From assembly GCA_900548845.1 (NCBI GenBank), contig URMI01000031.1, positions 1-8,331 on the forward strand: a stretch of 8,331 bases of DNA. The letters run 5' to 3'. The notes under the pieces were generated by a model. That model was not told where the DNA came from. It saw nothing but the letters and a program-made list of their open reading frames with translations, and did not search any database. Numbering within the stretch: the stretch's first letter is position 1; each line of letters starts with the position of its first letter. The DNA is from an uncultured Clostridia bacterium (GTDB lineage: Bacteria; Bacillota; Clostridia; Christensenellales; Borkfalkiaceae). Made by a program: the position numbers and the translations under genes. Shown here piece after piece: positions 1 through 5,504 of this stretch.

Positions 1-13
1 GCTCTTCCGATCT
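1..13. other. Illumina adapter remnant at contig edge
   Basis: The first 13 bases, GCTCTTCCGATCT, are identical to the 3' end of the standard Illumina TruSeq adapter. An exact 13-base match beginning at base 1 is very unlikely by chance, so these bases are probably sequencing residue and not genomic. The ribF reading frame runs through them, but the residues they would encode are not trustworthy. The following bases 17-23 (AGATCGG) match the start of the adapter's reverse complement, so the first ~30 bases deserve caution. Confidence 0.9.
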
Positions 14-432
14 GGGAGATCGGGAAGGTCAACGCGCTTTTATGTACCCCCTATTTCGTGCGGGGGGTAGCGGAACACGGCAGGGCGGTGGGGCGCACCT
101 ACGGCTTCCCGACCGCCAATCTCCGCCTTCCTTCGGGCAAATTCCCCTTGAAAGAGGGCGTGTATGCGGCGCGGGCGCGGCTTGAAAGGGGGGAGGAATA
201 CCCCGCCATCGTCAATTTCGGGCCCTGCCCCACCTTCGGGGTGGAAGCGCGCAAGACGGAAGCGCACCTTGTGGGGTTTCAAGGCGACCTCTACGGCGAG
301 GAAGTGACGCTCTTCCCCGTCAGGCTGCTGCGCCCCGTCCGAAAATTTCAAAGCAAAGAGGCGCTCGAAAAGCAGCTCGAAGCCGACCGCACGGCGGCGC
401 TCGGACTCGTCGGCGCAAAAGAGGAGAAATGA
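14..432 (+). CDS. ribF: Bifunctional riboflavin kinase/FAD synthetase, 3' part (5' end missing)
   Basis: This is the C-terminal riboflavin kinase domain of RibF, which phosphorylates riboflavin to FMN; the missing N-terminal domain would adenylylate FMN to FAD in the cytoplasm. The frame is open from the contig edge to the TGA at 430-432. Hallmarks are the GRAVGRTYGFPTANL segment (family pattern GRxxGFPTAN, binding ATP/riboflavin and Mg), PAIVNFGPCPTFG, a GDLYGEEV strand and the closing LRPVRKFQSKEALEKQLEAD helix, all in the order expected for the kinase domain. About 140 of the usual ~310 residues are present. A GTG at 58 would give a complete small frame, but it lies inside conserved sequence and is not a real start. 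The region before the kinase motif (GKVNALLCTPYF) looks a few residues shorter than usual, possibly natural or from the poor contig end. The next gene's ribosome site lies in its last codons. Confidence 0.92.
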
Positions 433-433
433 T

Positions 434-1288
434 ATGATCAAATTCGGCCCCAGCGGCAATTCCGAAAGCTTTTATCAGGAAGGCTACGAGCACACCGAAG
501 AGGCGGCGCATTACTGCAAAGAGCGCGGCCTCGACTGCTTCGAATATTCCTTCGGCCGCGGCGTGCGCATGGGGGAGGAGAAGGCGCGCTCCATCGGCAG
601 CACCTTTCAAAAGGAGGGCGTCGAGCTCTCCGTCCATGCGCCCTACTTCATCAACTTTGCAAACCCCGACGACGAGATGGCGCAAAAGTCCTTCGGCTAC
701 GTCCTCGACAGCGCCAAGATGGTGCGGCTGATGGGGGGAAAGCGCGTCGTCTTCCACCCCGCGGCGCAAGGGAAGGACGAGCGCTCCGTCGCCGTCATGC
801 GCTGCGTTGACAGGCTGAAAGTACTGCGCGACTACATCTACCTCAACGGGATGCAGGACATGATGTTCTGCCCCGAGACGATGGGCAAGCTCGCGCAGAT
901 CGGCACGCCTGAGGAGATCGCGGCGTTTTCGGCTATCGACCCCGTCTTCACGCCCTGCATCGACTTCGGGCACGTCAACGCCCGCACGCAGGGGAGCCTA
1001 AAGACGGCAGAGGACTACCGCCGTCTCCTCGAAGGCTTTCTGGATGTTCTTGGCTACGAGCGCATGAAGCACTTCCATGTGCATTTTTCCAAGATCATGT
1101 ACGGCGCGAAGGGGGAGATCAAGCACCTTACCTTCGAAGATAAGGTGTACGGCCCCGAATTCGAGCCGCTCGCCCGCGTCCTTTGCGATCTCAAGCTCGA
1201 GCCGTATATCGTCAGCGAGTCGGACGGCACGCAGGCGGAGGACGCCGCCGAGATGAAGCGCGTCTATCTCGCCGCGGCGGGGAATTGA
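434..1288 (+). CDS. TIM-barrel protein of the AP endonuclease family 2 (endonuclease IV-like)
   Basis: This protein of 284 residues has the length and metal-ligand spacing of endonuclease IV (E. coli Nfo, 285 residues), which cuts DNA 5' of abasic sites using three zinc ions. Visible ligand counterparts are H68 (SVHAPY), H108 (VFHPA), E148 (CPETMG), D177 and H180 (CIDFGH), H215 (FHVHFSK), H231 (IKHLTF) and E262 (SESDG). They fall within three residues of Nfo H69, H109, E145, D179, H182, H216, H231 and E261. The counterpart of the third-zinc ligand Asp229 appears to be Ile229, with Glu228 beside it. DNA repair is therefore possible, but a sugar-isomerase-like or other metal-dependent role is also open. 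The ATG at 434 has an AGGAG at 422-426 inside ribF, and the gap to the ribF stop is one base, so the two are probably cotranscribed. Confidence 0.8.
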   Translation: MIKFGPSGNSESFYQEGYEHTEEAAHYCKERGLDCFEYSFGRGVRMGEEKARSIGSTFQKEGVELSVHAPYFINFANPDDEMAQKSFGYVLDSAKMVRLMGGKRVVFHPAAQGKDERSVAVMRCVDRLKVLRDYIYLNGMQDMMFCPETMGKLAQIGTPEEIAAFSAIDPVFTPCIDFGHVNARTQGSLKTAEDYRRLLEGFLDVLGYERMKHFHVHFSKIMYGAKGEIKHLTFEDKVYGPEFEPLARVLCDLKLEPYIVSESDGTQAEDAAEMKRVYLAAAGN

Positions 1289-1348
1289 CTTTTGGGCGGG
1301 GAACGGCTTTTCGGCGCTTCAAAAGCGGGCGTTTTGCTTGCAGAAGGG

Positions 1349-1368
1349 GCGCGGTCCGGGCGCGTTTT
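1349..1368 (+). terminator. Possible weak terminator in the gap before the peptidase gene
   Basis: The 159-base gap 1289-1447 contains a short GC hairpin, CGCG at 1350-1353 pairing with CGCG at 1361-1364 around a 7-base loop, followed by TTTT at 1365-1368. Two G-U pairs could extend the stem instead of leaving the T run free. It lies after the TIM-barrel gene and before the next promoter, where a terminator is expected, but stem and T tract are short. The rest of the gap shows no gene. Confidence 0.25.
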
Positions 1369-1412
1369 GAGCGCAAATCGCGGCGGAAGGGGCAAGAAAA
1401 TCTCAAAAAGCA

Positions 1413-1441
1413 TTGACTTTGTCTCACCGCTTTGTTATAAT
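1413..1441 (+). promoter_or_regulatory. Sigma-A-type promoter of the Xaa-Pro peptidase gene, predicting a leaderless mRNA
   Basis: A near-consensus -35 box TTGACT (1413-1418) and a perfect -10 box TATAAT (1436-1441) are separated by exactly 17 bases. Numbering from the -10 box puts +1 at about 1448, the A of the peptidase ATG. There is no Shine-Dalgarno sequence between the -10 box and the ATG, which agrees with a leaderless or near-leaderless transcript. The same promoter probably also drives efp and dtd downstream. Confidence 0.85.
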
Positions 1442-1447
1442 AAAGCT

Positions 1448-2503
1448 ATGTTGGAAGAAAAACTCAGGCGTATTTTTGAGGCATCGGGCGCGGACGCGCT
1501 CTTTGTCGAGGCAGATTTCCTGCGCAGATACCTCACGGGATTTTATTCGACGGACGGCTTTGTCATCCTCGACGGGGAGCACTGCCGCTACGTTGCCGAC
1601 CTCCGCTACTTCGAAGCGGCGGAAAAGGCATTGAAAGGTAGCTGCATCGAGGTCGTCGAGGGCTCCTACAAGGAAGCGATGGAGCTTCTGAGCGCCTATA
1701 AGACGCTCGGCGTTCCCTATCCTTACACCGACCTTGCGCGTGCGGAAGAGCTGAAAAAGAAGGGCTTTGCCCTTGTGGACTGCATGCCCGCCTTAAAGGA
1801 CGCGATGCTCTTCAAGACGGAACAGGAGCTCTCCCTCATCCAAAGGGCGTGCACGATCGCAGAGGACGGGTTCCTTGCGACGCTGCCCGAGATCAAAGAG
1901 GGCATGACGGAATCGGAAGTCGCGGCGCTGCTTGAATACAACATGAGAAAATTCGGCGCGAGCGGCACTTCTTTTGAGACGATCTGCGCCTTCGGGGCGG
2001 GCGCGAGCGTGCCCCATCACGAGACGGGGGATGTGAAGCTCAGATTCGGCGATCCCATCCTCATCGACTTCGGCTGCAAGGTGGAAGGGTACTGTTCGGA
2101 TATCACGCGCACCTTCCTCTTCGGCGACGATAAAAAGCACGAAGACTTCAAGCGCGCCTACGCACAAGTGCTGAAAGCGCACGAGCTCGTCAAAGAGAAG
2201 CTCACTTCGGGCATGACGGGCAAAGAGGCGGACGAGATCGCCCGCGGCTCGCTGCGGCAAGCGGGGCTCGATAAACTCTTCACCCATTCTCTGGGGCACG
2301 GCGTGGGGCTCCTCATCCACGAATTCCCCCGCCTTTCGCCCGTGAGCGAAGAGGTGCTTTTAGACGGCATGGTGTTTTCGGACGAGCCCGGCATCTACGA
2401 AGCGGGCGCGTTCGGCATCCGCATCGAAGATACGGTGTGCCTCAAAGAGGGCAGGGTGCATTCCTTCATGGGCAAGACGGAGAGAGATCTCCTCATTCTG
2501 TAA
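1448..2503 (+). CDS. M24 family Xaa-Pro peptidase (YqhT/PepQ-like)
   Basis: This cytoplasmic metallopeptidase removes residues in front of proline (Xaa-Pro aminopeptidase or dipeptidase). It has 351 residues, close to Bacillus YqhT. The N-terminal creatinase-like domain spans about 1-120 and the pita-bread catalytic domain about 125-345. The five metal ligands are visible: D207 (LIDFG), D218 (GYCSDITRT), H284 (SLGHGVG), E313 (SDEPGIY) and E327 (GIRIEDT), with the substrate histidines H190 (VPHHE) and H291. The frame stays open upstream to a TTG at 1292, but homology begins at MLEEKLRRIF and a strong promoter lies directly before the ATG at 1448, so that start is chosen although no ribosome site precedes it. 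efp follows 36 bases after the stop, a pairing known from Bacillus. M24 sequences do not reliably separate aminopeptidase from prolidase activity. Confidence 0.9.
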   Translation: MLEEKLRRIFEASGADALFVEADFLRRYLTGFYSTDGFVILDGEHCRYVADLRYFEAAEKALKGSCIEVVEGSYKEAMELLSAYKTLGVPYPYTDLARAEELKKKGFALVDCMPALKDAMLFKTEQELSLIQRACTIAEDGFLATLPEIKEGMTESEVAALLEYNMRKFGASGTSFETICAFGAGASVPHHETGDVKLRFGDPILIDFGCKVEGYCSDITRTFLFGDDKKHEDFKRAYAQVLKAHELVKEKLTSGMTGKEADEIARGSLRQAGLDKLFTHSLGHGVGLLIHEFPRLSPVSEEVLLDGMVFSDEPGIYEAGAFGIRIEDTVCLKEGRVHSFMGKTERDLLIL

Positions 2504-2539
2504 GAGCATAAATTTTAGATAAAACAAGGAGAACGAATT

Positions 2540-3103
2540 ATGGCACAGATCATGGCAGGCGACATCAGAAAGGGCGTTACCTTCGAATACAAGAGCGGCG
2601 TTTACACCGTGACGGAATTCCAGCACGTCAAGCCCGGCAAGGGCGCGGCGTTCGTCCGCTGCACGCTCAAGAACGTGGTGACGGGGCAGGTGCTCTCCGA
2701 CGAGACCTTCAACCCCACCGCGAAGCTCGAGACGGCGCAGGTCGAGACCAAGAAGATGACCTATTCCTACACGGACGGCGAGTTCTACTACTTCATGGAC
2801 GACGAGTTCAACATGACCCCTCTCAACTTCTCCCAGGTCGAGGACGCGCTCCGCTACATCCGCGAGAACGACACCGTCACCGTCAAGTTCCTCTACGGCA
2901 GCGCATTCTCCGTCGAGCCCGAAAACTTCGTTGAACTCAAAGTCATCGAAGCAGAGCCCGGCGTGCGCGGCAACACGGCGACCAACGTCACCAAGGCAGC
3001 CAAAGTCGAAACGGGCGCGACCTTCCAGGTCCCCATGTTCGTCAACGAGGGCGACACCATCCGCATCGACACCCGCACGGGCGAGTACATGGGCAGAGTC
3101 TAA
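2540..3103 (+). CDS. efp: Translation elongation factor P
   Basis: EF-P binds the ribosome between the P and E sites and rescues stalling at consecutive prolines. The 187-residue length and three beta-barrel domains are typical: KOW-like domain about 1-65, OB domain about 66-127, C-terminal OB domain about 130-187. The tip loop reads KPGKGAAF, placing the lysine at residue 34, the position that is modified in many bacteria (beta-lysyl in E. coli, 5-aminopentanol at K32 in Bacillus). No modification enzyme is encoded in the window, so the modification here is unknown. The C-terminal signature [17 protein letters not shown] is intact. AAGGAG at 2526-2531 lies 8 bases before the ATG, a strong ribosome site suited to an abundant protein. 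It is probably cotranscribed with the Xaa-Pro peptidase upstream and with dtd, which begins two bases after its stop. Confidence 0.97.
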   Translation: MAQIMAGDIRKGVTFEYKSGVYTVTEFQHVKPGKGAAFVRCTLKNVVTGQVLSDETFNPTAKLETAQVETKKMTYSYTDGEFYYFMDDEFNMTPLNFSQVEDALRYIRENDTVTVKFLYGSAFSVEPENFVELKVIEAEPGVRGNTATNVTKAAKVETGATFQVPMFVNEGDTIRIDTRTGEYMGRV

Positions 3104-3105
3104 GC

Positions 3106-3543
3106 ATGAAATTTGTGGCACAGCGCGTCGCCTCCGCGGCCCTGTGTGTGAGCGGTGAGCTCGTGTCCGAAATAGGGCGCGGGCTCGTCGTCTATCTCGG
3201 GGTGAAAGCGGGCGATAACGAAAAACAGGCGGAAAAGGCGATGGAAAAAGTCGCTCTTCTTCGCGTCTTCGAAGACGATGCGGGCAAGATGAATCTCTCC
3301 GTCCGCGACGTAAAGGGAGAGGTGCTGCTCGTTTCGCAGTTCACCCTCTACGGCGATGCCAAAAAGGGCAACCGCCCCTCTTTTTCCGAGGCGGAGCGCC
3401 CCGAACGCGCCGACGCTCTGTATGAGCACGCCGTCTCTTATCTCCGCTCTCTGGGCGTTCCCGTCAAGACGGGCGTCTTCGGCGCGGATATGCAGATAGA
3501 GCAGCACAACGACGGGCCCGTAACGATTATTTACGAGTGCTGA
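3106..3543 (+). CDS. dtd: D-aminoacyl-tRNA deacylase
   Basis: DTD hydrolyses D-amino acids (and glycine) mischarged on tRNA, keeping them out of protein synthesis; it acts as a cytoplasmic homodimer. At 145 residues it matches the usual length. The active-site motif SQFTLYG holds S77, Q78 and T80, and NDGPVT holds the cross-subunit Gly-cisPro pair G137-P138 that rejects L-amino acids. The N-terminal QRVASAAL and the GNRPSFSEAERP segment also fit the family. The ATG lies two bases after the efp stop with only a weak purine-rich site in the efp end, suggesting translational coupling. The linkage to efp and the peptidase gives a translation-quality cluster. A 168-base noncoding gap follows. Confidence 0.95.
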   Translation: MKFVAQRVASAALCVSGELVSEIGRGLVVYLGVKAGDNEKQAEKAMEKVALLRVFEDDAGKMNLSVRDVKGEVLLVSQFTLYGDAKKGNRPSFSEAERPERADALYEHAVSYLRSLGVPVKTGVFGADMQIEQHNDGPVTIIYEC

Positions 3544-3554
3544 GAGGGGCGAGA

Positions 3555-3707
3555 AAGATCTTCTGCGCAATACTTTGTCGAACTGCGGCAACTTTCGGTC
3601 ACTTACGTCTTAGTAAGCTCCCTCAAGTTTTCCTCGTTCTCCTCGTCTTGCTTGAAGCTTTTTCTCGATGAAGAGCCTTGTAGAGGAAGATTTTCTTCGC
3701 AATACTT
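3555..3707 (+). repeat. AT-richer repeat element bounded by 21-base direct repeats
   Basis: The gap 3544-3711 contains no convincing gene and is visibly poorer in GC than its surroundings. Two 21-base copies at 3555-3575 and 3687-3707 match at 19 of 21 positions (differences at copy positions 6 and 11); both end in CGCAATACTT. Between them are CTTAC/GTAAG (3602-3606 with 3613-3617), TCAAG/CTTGA (3623-3627 with 3651-3655), and a pyrimidine-rich stretch at 3618-3650. The second repeat folds as GAAGA-ttt-TCTTC and ends four bases before the next gene's ATG. A related segment lies at 4571-4600. The arrangement suits a small interspersed or palindromic repeat, or a partial tandem duplication; I cannot name the family. 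Confidence 0.6.
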
Positions 3708-3711
3708 ACTT

Positions 3712-4548
3712 ATGAACATCCAATTTCTCGGGACGGGCGCGGCGGAGGGCATCCCCGCGCTCTTTTGCAACTGTAACTTCTGCCGCTCCGTCCGCTTGCG
3801 CGGCGGCAAGGCGGTGCGCTCGCGCGCGCAGGTCCTTGTAGACGGCGAGCTCAGCATCGATTTCCCGCCCGATGCGTTCTATCACGGGCTGGGGGCGGGC
3901 GTCGATCTCTCTGCCGTCCGCTATCTTCTTGTCACGCACTCCCACTGCGACCATTTCTACGCGCACGACTTTGTGCTGCGCGGCTATAAATATGCCAAAA
4001 ACATGACATCGCCCGCCCTGCACATTCTGGGCAATGCGGATGTTCTCAGCGTCTTTTCCGAGAGCGTCCGCCGCGAGATGCGCCCCGAAGTGGAAAACAC
4101 CTTCTCCTTCACCTGCCTGAAAGCGTTTTCGCCCGTTTCCTTCGGCGACTGGACGGCGCACCCCTTAAAGGCGATGCATTCCTCTTCGGAACCCTTCGTC
4201 TTTTTTCTCGAGGGGAAGGGCAAGCGCATCCTGCACCTCACCGATACGGGCCCGCTGCCCGAGGAGAGCTATTCCTATCTCGGGCGGGCAGGCGCTCCCT
4301 GCGATCTTGTGACGCTCGACTGCACCTTCCTCTATGACGATGCGCCCCACTCCGCGCGCCACATGGGCGTGAAAGAGAACGCCGAACTCTTGCGGCGGCT
4401 GTGTGAAATGGGGCTTGTGGACGGGCATACGAGGGCGGTCATCACCCACTTTTCGCACAACAGCGAGCCGACGGAGGAAAAGCTCCGCCGCGCGGAAGGA
4501 GAGCTGGGCGTCATCGCCGCCTACGACGGGTTGACTATTTCGATATAA
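3712..4548 (+). CDS. PhnP-like metallo-beta-lactamase-fold hydrolase
   Basis: This 278-residue soluble protein has the metallo-beta-lactamase fold. Its layout resembles PhnP, a cyclic-phosphate phosphodiesterase, and more distantly RNase Z. Metal ligands are H76, H78, D80 and H81 (THSHCDH), then H156 (KAMHS), D178 (LTDTG) and H246 (ITHFSH). Near the N-terminus C19, C21 and C24 (CNCNFC) match the cysteine cluster that in PhnP holds a structural zinc. No phosphonate (phn) genes are present, so the substrate is unknown; a phosphodiester is the best guess. The start at 3712 is chosen because homology begins at MNIQFLGTG, but no Shine-Dalgarno is visible and the repeat element ends four bases upstream. 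A TTG at 3652 would add 20 unrelated residues encoded by the repeat, and I reject it. The gene is flanked on both sides by copies of the repeat. Confidence 0.85.
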   Translation: MNIQFLGTGAAEGIPALFCNCNFCRSVRLRGGKAVRSRAQVLVDGELSIDFPPDAFYHGLGAGVDLSAVRYLLVTHSHCDHFYAHDFVLRGYKYAKNMTSPALHILGNADVLSVFSESVRREMRPEVENTFSFTCLKAFSPVSFGDWTAHPLKAMHSSSEPFVFFLEGKGKRILHLTDTGPLPEESYSYLGRAGAPCDLVTLDCTFLYDDAPHSARHMGVKENAELLRRLCEMGLVDGHTRAVITHFSHNSEPTEEKLRRAEGELGVIAAYDGLTISI

Positions 4549-4568
4549 CAAGCGCGAAAAGCATTCAT

Positions 4569-4600
4569 CCCGCAATCCTGTGTCGAGCTTGCGGGCGACT
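4569..4600 (+). repeat. Second, diverged copy of the intergenic repeat, with a stem-loop
   Basis: Bases 4571-4600 align with 3566-3593 at 24 of 30 columns (four substitutions, two single-base gaps), sharing CGCAAT, TGTCGA and GCGG. The segment forms a perfect 7-bp hairpin, CCCGCAA (4569-4575) with TTGCGGG (4589-4595), around a 13-base loop. The first copy keeps a shorter CGCA/TGCG stem around a 14-base loop of nearly the same sequence. There is no T run behind the stem, so it does not look like an intrinsic terminator. The rest of the gap 4549-4647 shows only the next gene's ribosome site. Confidence 0.5.
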
Positions 4601-4647
4601 GCTTTCCGAAGTACCCCTCCCCAAAAAAAACATCAAGGAGCCCCGTT

Positions 4648-5472
4648 ATGCTCACCCTCTATCTTGCCGATCTCGACGGCACGCTGCTCTCGCCCGCGCA
4701 GACGGTGAGCGAGCGGACGAGAGAGACGCTCAACGCGCTCCTTAAAAGAGGCGCGCACATCTCCTATGCCACGGCGCGCTCGCTCGAAACCTCTTCCGCC
4801 GTCACGCGCGGCATCCGCTTTTCCGATCCCGTCATCCTGCACAACGGCGCGGTCGTCTCCGACCCCGTGCAAAAAAAGCCGCTCGCTGTCGCTCGCTTCT
4901 CCGAAGCAGAAAAGAAGGAAATTTTAACGGCGTTTCTTGCGAACGGGCTGTTCCCCGTCACATACTCCTTCCTTGCGGGCAAGAACCGTTTTTCCTATTT
5001 TTGGGAGCGCAGCGGGGAGGAGCAGCGGGCGTTCATCGCAACACGCACGGGGAGCGCGGCGGGCAGCGAACGCGCCCGCGAACTTTTCTCCGCCGACGGC
5101 ATTCTGGACGGCGACGTCTTCTATTTTGCCTGCCTCGGGGAAAAGGAAAGGCTTCTGCCCGTCTGTGAGGCGCTTCACGCCCGCTACCGCTGCTTCTTCG
5201 CGCCCGACATCTACCTCAAAGCGCAGTGGCTGGAAATCGTCAAAAAGGACGTGAGCAAGGCCTCCGCCGCCCTGGCGCTCAAAGCGCGGCTGGGCGCGCA
5301 AAAGCTCGTCGTCTTCGGCGATGCGGAGAACGACATCCCCCTCTTCGAAGCTGCCGACGAGAGCTATGCCGTTTCCAACGCCGTGCCTTCCTTAAAAGAG
5401 CGGGCGACGGCAGTCATCGGCAGCAACGAGGAGGACGGCGTCGCAAAAAAATTGGCGCAGCTCCTCGGGTGA
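4648..5472 (+). CDS. Cof-type HAD-IIB family phosphatase
   Basis: This 274-residue cytoplasmic hydrolase of the haloacid dehalogenase superfamily removes phosphate from small molecules, usually sugar phosphates, nucleotides or cofactor precursors. Motif I is DLDGTLL with nucleophile D8 and acid D10; motif II is T42 in SYATARS; the motif III lysine is K204 in DVSKASA; motif IV is GDAENDIPLF with D225 and D229 binding Mg. The IIB cap lies between about residues 80 and 190. The closing segment (YAVSNAVPSLKERAT) is typical of Cof proteins. Substrate cannot be read from sequence. AAGGAG at 4635-4640 lies 7 bases before the ATG. The gene converges on the membrane-protein gene with only 27 bases between the stops, and its transcript probably ends at the hairpin at 5505-5535. 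Confidence 0.92.
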   Translation: MLTLYLADLDGTLLSPAQTVSERTRETLNALLKRGAHISYATARSLETSSAVTRGIRFSDPVILHNGAVVSDPVQKKPLAVARFSEAEKKEILTAFLANGLFPVTYSFLAGKNRFSYFWERSGEEQRAFIATRTGSAAGSERARELFSADGILDGDVFYFACLGEKERLLPVCEALHARYRCFFAPDIYLKAQWLEIVKKDVSKASAALALKARLGAQKLVVFGDAENDIPLFEAADESYAVSNAVPSLKERATAVIGSNEEDGVAKKLAQLLG

Positions 5473-5479
5473 GAGGCTG

Positions 5480-5504
5480 CGCCGCAAACGTTTCGGCGTT
5501 TATT
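5480..5504 (+). terminator. Minor hairpin after the HAD gene
   Basis: CGCCG (5480-5484) pairs with CGGCG (5494-5498), extended by AA/TT around an ACGT loop with one bulged base, and is followed by TTTATT. It lies between the two convergent stops and may act as a first, weaker terminator for the HAD transcript. Its core is nearly symmetric, so it could also fold in the opposite transcript, but there is no T run in that direction. Confidence 0.4.

Noticed and set aside
320..973. Minus-strand frame of 217 codons across ribF and the TIM-barrel gene
   Set aside because: It crosses the junction of two well-supported plus-strand genes and has no motif or ribosome site.
1292..1447. Upstream extension of the Xaa-Pro peptidase frame to a TTG at 1292
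   Set aside because: The added 52 residues are Arg/Gly-rich and unlike the family. The stretch contains a clear promoter just before the ATG at 1448, where family similarity begins.
3652..3711. TTG start giving the PhnP-like protein 20 extra residues
   Set aside because: The residues come from the repeat element, have no ribosome site before them, and precede the usual family start MNIQFLGTG.
3603..3857. Minus-strand frame of 84 codons covering the repeat and the start of the PhnP-like gene
   Set aside because: It has no ribosome site or recognisable domain and lies half within a real gene on the other strand. Its Glu-rich tail is only the reverse reading of the pyrimidine-rich repeat.
4569..4600. 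Intrinsic terminator after the PhnP-like gene
   Set aside because: The 7-bp hairpin is perfect, but no T run follows it, so it is better described as part of the repeat.
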